The notes beneath the pieces are model-generated. The model was not told where the DNA came from. It did no database searches and saw only the letters and a list, made by a program, of their open reading frames with translations. Of a DNA stretch of 64,000 nt, positions 1 through 9,118 are shown in pieces (position 1 is the stretch's first letter; each line of letters begins with the position of its first letter). The stretch is from Haemophilus haemolyticus (GTDB lineage Bacteria; Pseudomonadota; Gammaproteobacteria; Enterobacterales; Pasteurellaceae): contig NZ_CP031240.1 in NCBI RefSeq assembly GCF_003351405.1, forward strand, positions 496,001-560,000. Reading direction: 5' to 3'. Position numbers and translations under genes: made by a program.

Positions 1-1158
1 GATTGGGACGAGTAATGCTGCACTTGCCGTGTTAGAGGTAAATTCAGTTAAGAAAATAATGAATGCTGCAACTAACAAGCCAATAAGATAGAAATGTTGT
101 CCTTCAATCATAAAGACAATGCTATCTGCTAAAACTTTACTTGCTCCGGAATCCTTCAATACCGCACTTAGCGTTAATCCACCACCGAAAAGCATTAATA
201 CTCCCCAGTCAGTACTTTCTTGAATTTGTTTCCAGCTTGCAATGCCCGTAGAACAAATCACAATAGCTGCTAATAAAGCGACAACACTATCGAAGCTCGC
301 AATATTTTTCTGCAAACCAAGTAAGCCTGAAATCAGCGGATTAATTTGCCCACTAAATACCCAAGTTAAAGCAATTACAACAAAGATAACAAGTGTTAAT
401 ACACGCACTGAATTCATTTCAATGCTTTCAAAAGATTGCTCAAAATTAATATGAAGTTTTGGCTTAAAAATAATGTAAAGCGTACCAATCATCAGTGGTA
501 GCAAAATGATCATTATTGGTAAACCGTACCATAACCAATCTGCAAAAGTTAAATGCAAGTTACTTGCTACAATCGCATTCGGTGGGCTACCCACAAGGGT
601 TCCCATACCACCAATTGATGCACTATAAGCAATCCCTAACAACACAAACACATAAGTATTATGTTCTTTCTCACGATCAAGTTGGCTTAAAATTCCCATT
701 GCAAGTGGTAACATCATAGCTGCAGTTGCCGTGTTACTCATCCACATAGAAAGGAAGGCTGTAATCAAAAAGAGATAAATAATGGCAATAAATAAATTAC
801 CACGCGCTAATGCCATAATCTTATTAGCAATCATTTTATCAAGTTTTTGAATATGTAAGGCTGTAGCCAAAGAAAAGCCACCAAAGAATAAAAAGATTGT
901 AGGATCAGCAAAAGCCACTAAAGCTTGCTTAGTGCTCACTAAATCTAGCGCAATCGCCAATAATGGCACCAATAATGCGGTAACCGTAACATGTAATGCC
1001 TCGGTCAACCAGAGTACCGCGACAAAAGCCAATAAAGCTAAACCAGCACTAGCCTTTGGCTCATAAGGCAGCACTTTTAATAACACAAAAAATAGCACTA
1101 TATCTAAAATAAAAATAATGCCATTTTTGTGATTTTTGAAAGATTTCATCTCAGTCAT
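1..1158 (-). CDS. DASS-family sodium/dicarboxylate (anion) symporter, 3' end off the window
   Basis: Partial gene: 386 codons are present and the reading frame stays open into the left edge. It encodes a polytopic inner-membrane protein of the divalent anion:Na+ symporter (DASS/INDY) family, which imports C4-dicarboxylates or related anions with sodium. Both family SNT signature motifs are visible, at residues 141-143 (MSNTATAAMM) and 375-377 (TSNTASAALL); in VcINDY these loops bind substrate and Na+. The start at 1158 has a strong GGAGG site 5-10 nt upstream. It looks like the H. influenzae HI0608-type transporter (from memory). The exact substrate cannot be read from the sequence. A possible CRP site lies about 85 bp upstream. 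Confidence 0.88.
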   Translation of the reverse strand, partial: MTEMKSFKNHKNGIIFILDIVLFFVLLKVLPYEPKASAGLALLAFVAVLWLTEALHVTVTALLVPLLAIALDLVSTKQALVAFADPTIFLFFGGFSLATALHIQKLDKMIANKIMALARGNLFIAIIYLFLITAFLSMWMSNTATAAMMLPLAMGILSQLDREKEHNTYVFVLLGIAYSASIGGMGTLVGSPPNAIVASNLHLTFADWLWYGLPIMIILLPLMIGTLYIIFKPKLHINFEQSFESIEMNSVRVLTLVIFVVIALTWVFSGQINPLISGLLGLQKNIASFDSVVALLAAIVICSTGIASWKQIQESTDWGVLMLFGGGLTLSAVLKDSGASKVLADSIVFMIEGQHFYLIGLLVAAFIIFLTEFTSNTASAALLVPI

Positions 1159-1239
1159 AAAGTTCCTCCGTTAGTGTTCTAACTCGAACGGACTACAATG
1201 TTAAATGAATGTTAATAAGTTGCAATGCTCAATTTTCAG

Positions 1240-1261
1240 AAATGTGATCTAGTGCAATAAA
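1240..1261 (-). promoter_or_regulatory. Possible CRP site upstream of the DASS transporter
   Basis: One half matches the CRP consensus perfectly (AAATGTGATCTAG, 1240-1252); the other half is degenerate (TGCAAT in place of TCACAT). It lies in the 154-bp gap upstream of the transporter. cAMP-CRP control of dicarboxylate uptake would be typical, but a site with one good half is weak evidence. Confidence 0.35.
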
Positions 1262-1271
1262 TTTCGATAAA

Positions 1272-1301
1272 AAAAGTGCGGTTATTTTTCACCGCACTTT
1301 T
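1272..1301 (-). terminator. rraA terminator built from an inverted uptake-sequence pair
   Basis: AAGTGCGGT (1274-1282) and ACCGCACTT (1291-1299) form an inverted pair with an 8-nt loop, flanked by A/T runs, 12 nt past the rraA stop codon. A GC-rich stem followed by a U tract on the minus strand is an intrinsic terminator. Confidence 0.75.
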
Positions 1302-1312
1302 GCTCTTTCGTA

Positions 1313-1810
1313 TTATTCGTCCGAATCATCTAAATCTAAGGGCTCTTGCGAAAGTATAATTCCTGTCAGATCTGCGTAAATATAATCTTCTGGGAAAAAG
1401 GTTACGCCACCAAAGTTCACCGGAATATCGCACTCACCGGCACTGCTTTCATCTGCACTGACTGGAATTGGCGCAAGGGCATGAATACCAATATCAAGAT
1501 TTTCTAATTGCTGAATTTGGCGTACTGCACCATATACAATAATGCCTTCCCAGCCATTATCAACGGCAAGTTGAGCCAATTCTGCATCAATCAAACCACG
1601 ACGTACTGCACCACCGCCATCAATGACAAGCACTCGACCTTCACCGTGTTCTTCTAATACTTCAGCAATTAATCCATTACTTTCAAAGCATTTTACCGTA
1701 GTGACTTTACCGTAAAAATTATTTACGCCACCAAAGCTTGAAAAAATTGGCTCCACTACATCCACTTGTTCTGCATAAAGATCGCAAAGTTCTGAAGTAT
1801 CAATAAACAT
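1313..1810 (-). CDS. rraA: RraA, regulator of ribonuclease E activity
   Basis: The 165-residue protein matches RraA (formerly called MenG), a trimeric ring protein that binds RNase E and inhibits mRNA decay by the degradosome. The length fits the family (E. coli 161 aa). The conserved core is visible: [15 protein letters not shown] near residues 65-80 and [13 protein letters not shown] near 86-98. The C-terminus is acidic (LDLDDSDE). It lies 51 bp downstream of menA on the same strand; this neighbourhood is why the family was once misnamed MenG. It has no methyltransferase motifs. Confidence 0.93.
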   Translation of the reverse strand: MFIDTSELCDLYAEQVDVVEPIFSSFGGVNNFYGKVTTVKCFESNGLIAEVLEEHGEGRVLVIDGGGAVRRGLIDAELAQLAVDNGWEGIIVYGAVRQIQQLENLDIGIHALAPIPVSADESSAGECDIPVNFGGVTFFPEDYIYADLTGIILSQEPLDLDDSDE

Positions 1811-1861
1811 AACTTTCCCCTATCGATTGTTGAAATTTTGTTTGCTTTAGTATATGCCGAT

Positions 1862-2773
1862 TTAGCCGATAAGCAAGCCTAAACTAAACAAGATATTGAT
1901 TAATAACGAAATCATAGACATTTGAGCCAACATTGGACGCAATTCACTTGGCTGCTGACTGCGATAAACAAAGATCGCATGTTTAGCTAACAACGGCATT
2001 GCCAATACAAATAAATAATTTGTCCAAGAAATGGCCGTTGCCTCCGAAAATGCTAAATAACATAGGGCAGCCACACTTAATAAAATACAATGATAAACAC
2101 GCCCCTTATATGCACCTAAACGAACGGCTAAGGTATTTTTGCCAGCTTTCGCATCCTGTTCAATATCGCGTAAATTATTAATATTTAATACCGCACTTGC
2201 CAATAAGCCTGAGCCAATAGCAGGCAAAATAATGTGGCTATCAATACTGTGAGTTTGCAAATAATAAGTGCCGCCAACGCCAAGCAAACCAAAAAATACC
2301 AATACAGAAATATCGCCCAATCCCATATAGCCATAAGGTTTTGCCCCAACAGTGTAAGTAATGGCCGCAACAATAGCTAAAATGCCAAGCCCAGCGAAAA
2401 CTAATAAATCCGAGAGGTTTTCATAAGCGATTCCAATCAAAAAACTTCCTGAAAGAAAACTTGCCACCACCATTAGAATTAATCCCCATTTCAGTTCTTT
2501 TGCTGAAATTGCGCCTTTTTGAATGCCACGTAATGGTCCAATACGCTCTTCAGTATCTGAACCTTTTTGATGATCCCCATAATCATTAGCAAAATTAGAA
2601 AGAACCTGTAATAAAATTGTCGTGAGTAAACAAAGCGCCATTACAAGCCCATTAAAACCTTGTGGATTCGCCCAATAACCTAATGCCGAACCTGTAAAAA
2701 TCGATGCCAACGCTAAGGGCAAAGTTTTCGGTCGAGCCGTTTCCCACCACATTTTCAATTTTTCATTTGTCAT
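1862..2773 (-). CDS. menA: 1,4-dihydroxy-2-naphthoate polyprenyltransferase MenA
   Basis: UbiA-superfamily inner-membrane prenyltransferase that attaches the polyprenyl tail to 1,4-dihydroxy-2-naphthoate to make demethylmenaquinone, the main anaerobic quinone of Haemophilus. The first aspartate-rich motif is visible as NFANDYGDHQKGSD and the second region as NNLRDIEQDAKAGKNTLAVRLG; about eight hydrophobic helices follow the WETARPKTLPLA N-terminus. I prefer the ATG at 2773 (MTNEKLKMWW). An in-frame GTG at 2788 would add five residues but lies inside an uptake sequence; neither start has a good Shine-Dalgarno. It is transcribed divergently from trmO across a short gap. Confidence 0.92.
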   Translation of the reverse strand: MTNEKLKMWWETARPKTLPLALASIFTGSALGYWANPQGFNGLVMALCLLTTILLQVLSNFANDYGDHQKGSDTEERIGPLRGIQKGAISAKELKWGLILMVVASFLSGSFLIGIAYENLSDLLVFAGLGILAIVAAITYTVGAKPYGYMGLGDISVLVFFGLLGVGGTYYLQTHSIDSHIILPAIGSGLLASAVLNINNLRDIEQDAKAGKNTLAVRLGAYKGRVYHCILLSVAALCYLAFSEATAISWTNYLFVLAMPLLAKHAIFVYRSQQPSELRPMLAQMSMISLLINILFSLGLLIG

Positions 2774-2834
2774 TTTTTTTGACCGCACTTTTGATTACAA
2801 TAGGCCGCGTATTCTACACTAAGACACCCAATTT

Positions 2835-3554
2835 ATGAATGATTTAACCTTATCGCCTATCGCCATTATCCACACGCCTTATAAAGAAAAATTCTCCGTA
2901 CCACGCCAACCTAATTTAGTTGAAGATGGTGTAGGCATTGTAGAACTCTTACCGCCTTATAATTCGCCTGAAGCCGTGAGAGGATTGGAACAATTCAGTC
3001 ATCTTTGGTTAATTTTTCAGTTCGACCACATTCAACAAGGAAAATGGCAACCCACCGTACGCCCCCCGCGGTTAGGCGGTAATCAAAGAGTCGGCGTGTT
3101 TGCTTCACGCGCAACGCACCGTCCGAATCCTCTTGGTTTATCCAAAGTCGAATTACGTCAAGTAGAATGTATCAACGGTAACGTTTTTCTCCATTTAGGT
3201 GCGGTGGATTTAGTGGATGGCACGCCGATTTTCGATATCAAACCCTATATTGCCTATGCGGATAGTGAACCAAATGCGCAATCGAGCTTTGCTCAAGAAA
3301 AACCACCAGCAAAACTGACTGTTGAATTTACCGAGCAAGCCCAAAATGCGGTAAAAAAACGAGAAGAAAAACGGCCGCACTTAAGTCGTTTCATTCGCCA
3401 AGTGCTAGAACAAGATCCTCGCCCAGCCTATCAACAAGGTAAACCGAGTGATCGTATTTATGGTATGAGTTTGTATGAATTTAATGTGAAATGGCGAATT
3501 AAAGCGGGTACGGTGAATTGTGTAGAGGTGATTGAAATAGAAAAAGACAAATAG
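2835..3554 (+). CDS. trmO: tRNA (adenine(37)-N6)-methyltransferase TrmO (YaeB/TsaA family)
   Basis: 239 aa. TrmO uses S-adenosylmethionine to methylate N6 of t6A37 in tRNA-Thr, refining decoding of ACY codons. The SAM-binding beta-barrel domain is visible: [13 protein letters not shown] near residues 18-30, and the [13 protein letters not shown] core near 91-104, a hallmark of the UPF0066 family. The C-terminal domain carries DPRPAYQ and the final YEFNVKWRI segment. The start ATG at 2835 lies close to the menA start on the other strand, so the two genes share a compact divergent promoter region. Confidence 0.92.
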   Translation: MNDLTLSPIAIIHTPYKEKFSVPRQPNLVEDGVGIVELLPPYNSPEAVRGLEQFSHLWLIFQFDHIQQGKWQPTVRPPRLGGNQRVGVFASRATHRPNPLGLSKVELRQVECINGNVFLHLGAVDLVDGTPIFDIKPYIAYADSEPNAQSSFAQEKPPAKLTVEFTEQAQNAVKKREEKRPHLSRFIRQVLEQDPRPAYQQGKPSDRIYGMSLYEFNVKWRIKAGTVNCVEVIEIEKDK

Positions 3555-3606
3555 ATGGAATATGTAAATAAGGCAGAGAATCCCTGCCTTAGTCGATTTA
3601 AATGCC

Positions 3607-4551
3607 TTATTTTAAGAAAAACTGCCCTTTAGCTAATTTAATAATTGTCATTAGAACTAATAAGCCAATCATTAAATTCGAGAAAACAAAGGCAAAAATA
3701 GACACGCCTTGTAAAACATTGCCATGATAGAAAGCGATAGCACTGTTTGCCATAGACGCTAATCCGAATGAGAATCCCCATAAGCCAATGTTAAGTCCTT
3801 TTTCCACAATCCAAGGGAATAATCGCAATAAGAAAAATAATTGCAAGAATCCATATCCCCAAAGGATTTTAACTAAAGTATCCACTTCGCCATGATTGAG
3901 TGATAAATAAGCGGATGCGCCCACAAATGCAGGCGCCAGAATAATGCCCATTGTGGCTCTAAATGGCGGCTCAAGAGATGAAATTCGCAAATGTTGTAAT
4001 AATACTGGCTCAAAAATAATCCATGCAACCATTCCTGCGCCGAAGAACAAATAACCTAAATCATGGTAACCGAGTAATTCCAATGAACTTGCACTTGTGA
4101 AATTTGCAGCAACCGCAGGCAAATAAAACGGAGGACGAGTGGATTTTTGTTCAAATACACCACCTTGCCATAGTTCACTGATACGCAATGATGAGAAAAG
4201 TAACTGTCCTACAGTACCAATCCAAATCATCACTTCAGCAATTAAAGGATTCCAACGATAAATAATATCGCCCACCAACATGGTTGTAATAGGAATCAAC
4301 GCAATAAAGGAAAAACGAACTGGGCAATGATACTCTGCACGAACTTCCTCAAAGTAATAACGAAGTTTATACGCATACATTAAAATAAATAAAATCCAGA
4401 CCGCACTTGCTACTATGCCAAGAACATCACTTACGGTTCGCACAGTAGGAAATAAGTTTTCTAGATGAAACCAAGCCAAAGATAAAGCGGCTAAACCAAG
4501 AGGAATACCGAAATATCCTGTTGGAAGAGGAAAAGGTTTTGTTGTACTCAT
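3607..4551 (-). CDS. tehA: TehA, SLAC1-like anion channel / tellurite-resistance protein
   Basis: 314-aa, ten-helix inner-membrane protein of the TehA/SLAC1 family. The H. influenzae homologue is the structural template for plant SLAC1 anion channels. The pore-occluding gate residue F262 is present in NIGLWGFSFGLAS. The ATG at 4551 (MSTTKPFPLPTGYFG) has AAGGA 8 nt upstream and gives the known length; an upstream in-frame ATG at 4605 would add an implausible 18 residues. tehB is not adjacent. The physiological substrate is uncertain; family members pass small anions, and tellurite resistance is an overexpression phenotype. Confidence 0.93.
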   Translation of the reverse strand: MSTTKPFPLPTGYFGIPLGLAALSLAWFHLENLFPTVRTVSDVLGIVASAVWILFILMYAYKLRYYFEEVRAEYHCPVRFSFIALIPITTMLVGDIIYRWNPLIAEVMIWIGTVGQLLFSSLRISELWQGGVFEQKSTRPPFYLPAVAANFTSASSLELLGYHDLGYLFFGAGMVAWIIFEPVLLQHLRISSLEPPFRATMGIILAPAFVGASAYLSLNHGEVDTLVKILWGYGFLQLFFLLRLFPWIVEKGLNIGLWGFSFGLASMANSAIAFYHGNVLQGVSIFAFVFSNLMIGLLVLMTIIKLAKGQFFLK

Positions 4552-4699
4552 AATATTATCCTTATTTTGAAAAATTTGAGCGAAGTGTAGCACAGCCATC
4601 AACAACAGACTTTTCTAAAAATCTCAAATTCTTGTGAAATTTCTATACAGAAACATCCTTATTTAAACTATCTAACACTACCAATTTTCATACAAATAA

Positions 4700-4725
4700 A
4701 AAACCCGAACTTTCATTCGGGTTTT
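4700..4725 (-). terminator. rpoC (rpoBC operon) terminator
   Basis: AAAACCCGAA (4700-4709) pairs with TTCGGGTTTT (4716-4725) around a 6-nt loop, 17 nt beyond the rpoC stop. A/T runs on both sides mean it could work in both directions. Confidence 0.85.
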
Positions 4726-4742
4726 CTTATATAGGGAATTAA

Positions 4743-7700
4743 TTATTCCGCATCATCTGCCATGTTAAGCATTTCAGCTAAGTTTGCACTTGCATCGTCT
4801 GCAGTCATAACAAATTCATCAGCGATAGCAGCTTCATCTTCTTCAGATAATTTCGCTACAACATCGTCTACTAAACGATGTTTGTGACGATTTTGATGAT
4901 ACGCAAAACCTGTACCCGCAGGAATTAATCGACCTACGATTACGTTCTCTTTCAAGCCACGTAATTCATCACGTTTACCTGCCACTGCTGCTTCGGTAAG
5001 AACACGAGTAGTTTCTTGGAACGATGCGGCAGAGATGAAGGATTCAGTTGCAAGAGACGCTTTGGTTATACCCAATAATTCGCGTTCAAACTCAACTAGT
5101 GGTTTGCCTTCTGCTTCACGTTGACGGTTAACGATTTTCACGCGAGCGACTTCGACTTGTTCCCCTTCAAGGAATTCTGAGTCGTAAGCTTTAGTAATTA
5201 CCGCTTTACGTAACATTTGACGAACGATAACTTCGATATGTTTATCGTTGATTTTTACCCCTTGTAAGCGGTAAACATCTTGTACTTCGTTCACAATGTA
5301 TTCAGTTACTGCGCGCACGCCACGTAAACGCAAAATATCATGTGGTGTTTCAGCACCATCAGAAATTACGTCGCCACGTTGTACCATTTCACCTTCAAAT
5401 ACGTTGAGCTGACGCCATTTTGGAATCATTTCTTCGTAAGTTTCGCCTTCCGCAGGAGTAATTAATAAACGGCGTTTACCTTTGGTTTCTTTACCGAAAG
5501 ACACGATACCAGAAATTTCTGCCAAAATAGCTGGTTCTTTTGGTTTACGTGCTTCAAATAAATCCGCAACGCGTGGTAAACCACCAGTAATATCTTTAGT
5601 ACCCACAGATTCTTGCGGAATACGTGCTAATGGTTCACCCACTTTTACTGCTGCGCCATCGTCTAAACTTACGATTGCTTTACCAGGTAAGAAGTACTGT
5701 GCAAGAACATCAGTTTCAGGTAAGAAAATATCGTTGCCATTTGCATCAACTAATTTAATAGTTGGACGTAAATCTTTACCAGCAGTAGCACGTTCACCCA
5801 CATCTTGAACCACGATTGATGATAAACCTGTTAATTCATCAGTTTGACGCGTTACAGTTAAGCCATCAATAATATCAACGAATTTCACAAAACCAGATAC
5901 TTCAGAGACAACTGGCATTGTATGTGGATCCCAATTTGCGATAGTTTCGCCTGCTGTTACATCTTGGCCGTCACCTTTGCTTAACACCGCACCGTAAGGC
6001 ACTTTATAGTGTTCTTTAGTTCGGCCAAATGCATCGGTAATAGTTAATTCAGTATTACGAGACGTTAATACTAATTTACCTTCATCGTTAGTAACGAATT
6101 TTGCATTCATTAAGTGTAATGTACCAGTGTTTTTAACTTGTACACTAGATTCTTTCGCTGCCGCAGATGCCGCACCACCGATATGGAACGTACGCATGGT
6201 TAACTGTGTACCAGGCTCACCGATAGATTGAGCAGCAATAACACCCACTGCTTCACCTTGGTTAATTAAATGACCACGCGCAAGATCACGACCATAACAT
6301 TTCGCACATACACCAAAATCAGTATCACAAGTTACAACAGAACGTACTTTTACGCTGTCTACAGAGTTTGCATCCAACACATCACAGAGTTTTTCATCTA
6401 ATAACGTGTTACGAGGAATTAATACTTCTTCTGTACCTGGTTTTAAAATATCTTCCGCAGCTACACGACCTAACACTAATTCACGAAGTGGAACTTTTTC
6501 ATCACCACCTTCGATTAATGGGGTCACGACTAAACCTTCGTGCGTACCACAGTCATCTTCTACGATCACTAAGTCTTGTGCTACGTCAACTAAACGACGA
6601 GTTAAGTAACCTGAGTTCGCTGTCTTTAATGCGGTATCCGCCAAACCTTTACGCGCACCGTGGGTTGAAATAAAGTACTGTAATACGTTCAAACCTTCAC
6701 GGAAGTTTGCTGTAATTGGGGTTTCAATGATCGAGCCATCTGGACGAGCCATCAAGCCACGCATACCTGCTAACTGACGAATCTGTGCTGCAGAACCACG
6801 CGCACCTGAATCAGCCATCATAAAGATACTGTTAAAGGATGCTTGTTTTTCAGGATTACCTTCGCGATTGATAACTTCTTCCTGAGATAAGTTTTCCATC
6901 ATCGCTTTCGCTACGCGCTCATTCGCCGCGGCCCAAATATCGATTACTTTATTATAGCGTTCGCCTGCAGTCACAAGACCTGATTGGAATTGCTCTTGGA
7001 TCTCAGCCACTTCTTCTTCCGCTGCAGAAATAATTTCGTATTTCTTCGCAGGAATTTCCATATCATCAATACCAACTGACGAACCAGAACGTGCCGCATA
7101 CGCAAAACCGGTATACATAATTTGGTCAGCAAACATTACCGCTTCTTTTAAACCTAAACGACGATAAGCTTCGTTAATTAGTTTAGAAATGGCTTTTTTA
7201 CCTAATGTTTGGTTGAACAATGAATAAGGCATACCTTTCGGTGCAATCATCCATAAAATCGCACGACCGATAGTTGTATCAGTCAGCGTAGTTTTCGCAT
7301 CAAATTCGCCAGCTTCATTCTTCACATATTCAGTAATACGTACTTTCACGCGAGAATGTAATTCTGCTTCACCTGTACGATATGCTTTTTCAGCTTCGCG
7401 AGGATCTTGCAATAACATACCTTCACCTTTACCGTTCACTTTTTCGCGGGTCATATAGTAAAGACCTAATACCACGTCTTGTGATGGAACGATAATCGGA
7501 TCACCGTTTGCTGGTGAAAGCACGTTGTTTGTTGACATCATCAACGCACGCGCTTCTAATTGAGCTTCAAGTGTTAATGGAACGTGTACCGCCATTTGGT
7601 CACCATCGAAGTCCGCATTGAACGCCGCACAAACGAGTGGGTGTAATTGAATCGCTTTACCTTCGATTAAGATCGGTTCAAAGGCTTGGATACCCAAACG

Positions 7701-8993
7701 GTGAAGTGTTGGCGCACGGTTCAATAGAATTGGGTGTTCACGAATAACTTCTGCAAGAATATCCCAAACGATCGCATCTTCACGCTCAACCATTTTCTTA
7801 GCCGCTTTAATTGTAGTTGCATAACCACGGCTTTCTAATTTAGCGTAGATAAACGGACGGAATAATTCCAAGGCCATTTTTTTCGGCAAACCACATTGGT
7901 GTAAGTGCAAGTATGGACCAACAGTAATTACTGAACGACCAGAATAGTCAACACGTTTACCTAATAAGTTTTGACGGAAACGACCTTGTTTACCTTTAAT
8001 CATGTCCGCTAATGATTTTAATGGACGACGGTTAGAACCCGTAATAGCACGACCGCGGCGACCATTATCTAATAACGCATCAACAGATTCTTGTAACATA
8101 CGTTTTTCGTTGCGCACAATAATATCTGGCGCAATTAAATCTAATAAACGTTTTAAACGGTTGTTACGGTTGATCACACGACGATATAAATCGTTCAGAT
8201 CTGAAGTCGCAAAACGACCACCATCAAGCGGTACTAATGGACGTAAATCTGGTGGAAGAACTGGTAATACAGTCATTACCATCCATTCTGGTTTATTACC
8301 AGATAGAACAAATGCTTCTAATAATTTTAAGCGCTTAGTGATTTTTTTACGTTTAGTTTCAGAGTTAGTTTCTTGTAATTCTTCACGTAATTTTTCACAT
8401 TCAACTTCAAGATCCATGCCTTTTAAAAGATCTTGAATCGCTTCAGCGCCCATTTTCGCTTCGAATTCATCTTGCCAACGATCTTCAGCGTCAAGGTATT
8501 GTTCTTCAGTTAATAGTTGACCGCGCTCTAAATCAGTCATACCCGGTTCGGTCACGATGTACATTTCAAAGTAAAGTACACGTTCGATATCGCGCAATGG
8601 CATATCTAAAAGTAAACCAATACGAGATGGCAATGATTTTAAGAACCAAATATGTGCAACTGGCGATGCAAGTTCAATGTGGCCCATACGTTCACGACGA
8701 ACTTTAGTTTGAGTGACTTCAACACCACATTTTTCACAAATCACACCACGGTGTTTTAAACGTTTATATTTACCGCATAAACATTCGTAATCTTTTACAG
8801 GCCCGAAGATACGTGCACAGAAAAGACCATCACGTTCAGGTTTGAACGTACGGTAGTTAATGGTTTCAGGTTTCTTCACTTCACCAAATGACCAAGAACG
8901 GATCATATCTGGGGAAGCTAACCCAATTTTAATCACATCAAAATCTTCACTGGTTTTTGATTGTGCTTTTAAAAACTTAACTAAGTCTTTCAC
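4743..8993 (-). CDS. rpoC: DNA-directed RNA polymerase subunit beta'
   Basis: 1416 aa, the usual gammaproteobacterial beta' length. It forms the catalytic clamp of RNA polymerase with RpoB. Visible: the N-terminal zinc site (C71, C73, C86, C89), the rudder/lid region, the invariant catalytic [15 protein letters not shown] loop holding the Mg2+ aspartates, the second zinc site ([13 protein letters not shown]), and the trigger/bridge region ([20 protein letters not shown]). The start codon is GTG at 8993 with AGGAG upstream, as in E. coli rpoC. It lies 125 bp after rpoB and ends at a strong terminator. Confidence 0.98.
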   Translation of the reverse strand: MKDLVKFLKAQSKTSEDFDVIKIGLASPDMIRSWSFGEVKKPETINYRTFKPERDGLFCARIFGPVKDYECLCGKYKRLKHRGVICEKCGVEVTQTKVRRERMGHIELASPVAHIWFLKSLPSRIGLLLDMPLRDIERVLYFEMYIVTEPGMTDLERGQLLTEEQYLDAEDRWQDEFEAKMGAEAIQDLLKGMDLEVECEKLREELQETNSETKRKKITKRLKLLEAFVLSGNKPEWMVMTVLPVLPPDLRPLVPLDGGRFATSDLNDLYRRVINRNNRLKRLLDLIAPDIIVRNEKRMLQESVDALLDNGRRGRAITGSNRRPLKSLADMIKGKQGRFRQNLLGKRVDYSGRSVITVGPYLHLHQCGLPKKMALELFRPFIYAKLESRGYATTIKAAKKMVEREDAIVWDILAEVIREHPILLNRAPTLHRLGIQAFEPILIEGKAIQLHPLVCAAFNADFDGDQMAVHVPLTLEAQLEARALMMSTNNVLSPANGDPIIVPSQDVVLGLYYMTREKVNGKGEGMLLQDPREAEKAYRTGEAELHSRVKVRITEYVKNEAGEFDAKTTLTDTTIGRAILWMIAPKGMPYSLFNQTLGKKAISKLINEAYRRLGLKEAVMFADQIMYTGFAYAARSGSSVGIDDMEIPAKKYEIISAAEEEVAEIQEQFQSGLVTAGERYNKVIDIWAAANERVAKAMMENLSQEEVINREGNPEKQASFNSIFMMADSGARGSAAQIRQLAGMRGLMARPDGSIIETPITANFREGLNVLQYFISTHGARKGLADTALKTANSGYLTRRLVDVAQDLVIVEDDCGTHEGLVVTPLIEGGDEKVPLRELVLGRVAAEDILKPGTEEVLIPRNTLLDEKLCDVLDANSVDSVKVRSVVTCDTDFGVCAKCYGRDLARGHLINQGEAVGVIAAQSIGEPGTQLTMRTFHIGGAASAAAKESSVQVKNTGTLHLMNAKFVTNDEGKLVLTSRNTELTITDAFGRTKEHYKVPYGAVLSKGDGQDVTAGETIANWDPHTMPVVSEVSGFVKFVDIIDGLTVTRQTDELTGLSSIVVQDVGERATAGKDLRPTIKLVDANGNDIFLPETDVLAQYFLPGKAIVSLDDGAAVKVGEPLARIPQESVGTKDITGGLPRVADLFEARKPKEPAILAEISGIVSFGKETKGKRRLLITPAEGETYEEMIPKWRQLNVFEGEMVQRGDVISDGAETPHDILRLRGVRAVTEYIVNEVQDVYRLQGVKINDKHIEVIVRQMLRKAVITKAYDSEFLEGEQVEVARVKIVNRQREAEGKPLVEFERELLGITKASLATESFISAASFQETTRVLTEAAVAGKRDELRGLKENVIVGRLIPAGTGFAYHQNRHKHRLVDDVVAKLSEEDEAAIADEFVMTADDASANLAEMLNMADDAE

Positions 8994-9023
8994 AAATGTT
9001 CTCCTGTCGGAGTTAAAGGTTTA

Positions 9024-9062
9024 AAGTGCGGTTAAAAATTTTGATATTTTTCCACCGCACTT
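9024..9062. repeat. Inverted uptake-sequence pair between rpoB and rpoC
   Basis: AAGTGCGGT (9024-9032) and ACCGCACTT (9054-9062) are complementary with 21 nt between them, inside the 125-bp rpoB-rpoC spacer. In the transcript they can form a 9-10 bp stem. Downstream on the minus strand there is no clean U tract, so it is more likely a DNA-uptake and perhaps RNA-processing or attenuation element than a full terminator. Confidence 0.6.
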
Positions 9063-9118
9063 CGGCGATTTTTCTTTCGTAAGGCGAGTGAATCATAAAT
9101 TCTTCACTCCCCTACTGA

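Noticed and set aside
3570-3591. AAGGCAG/CTGCCTT hairpin between trmO and tehA
   Set aside because: The 7-bp stem fits a convergent terminator, but neither strand has a clear U tract, so it was not listed as one.
8002-8436. 144-codon open frame antisense to rpoC
   Set aside because: It has no ribosome binding site, its translation is low-complexity basic, and it lies wholly inside the conserved rpoC frame; it mirrors rpoC codons.
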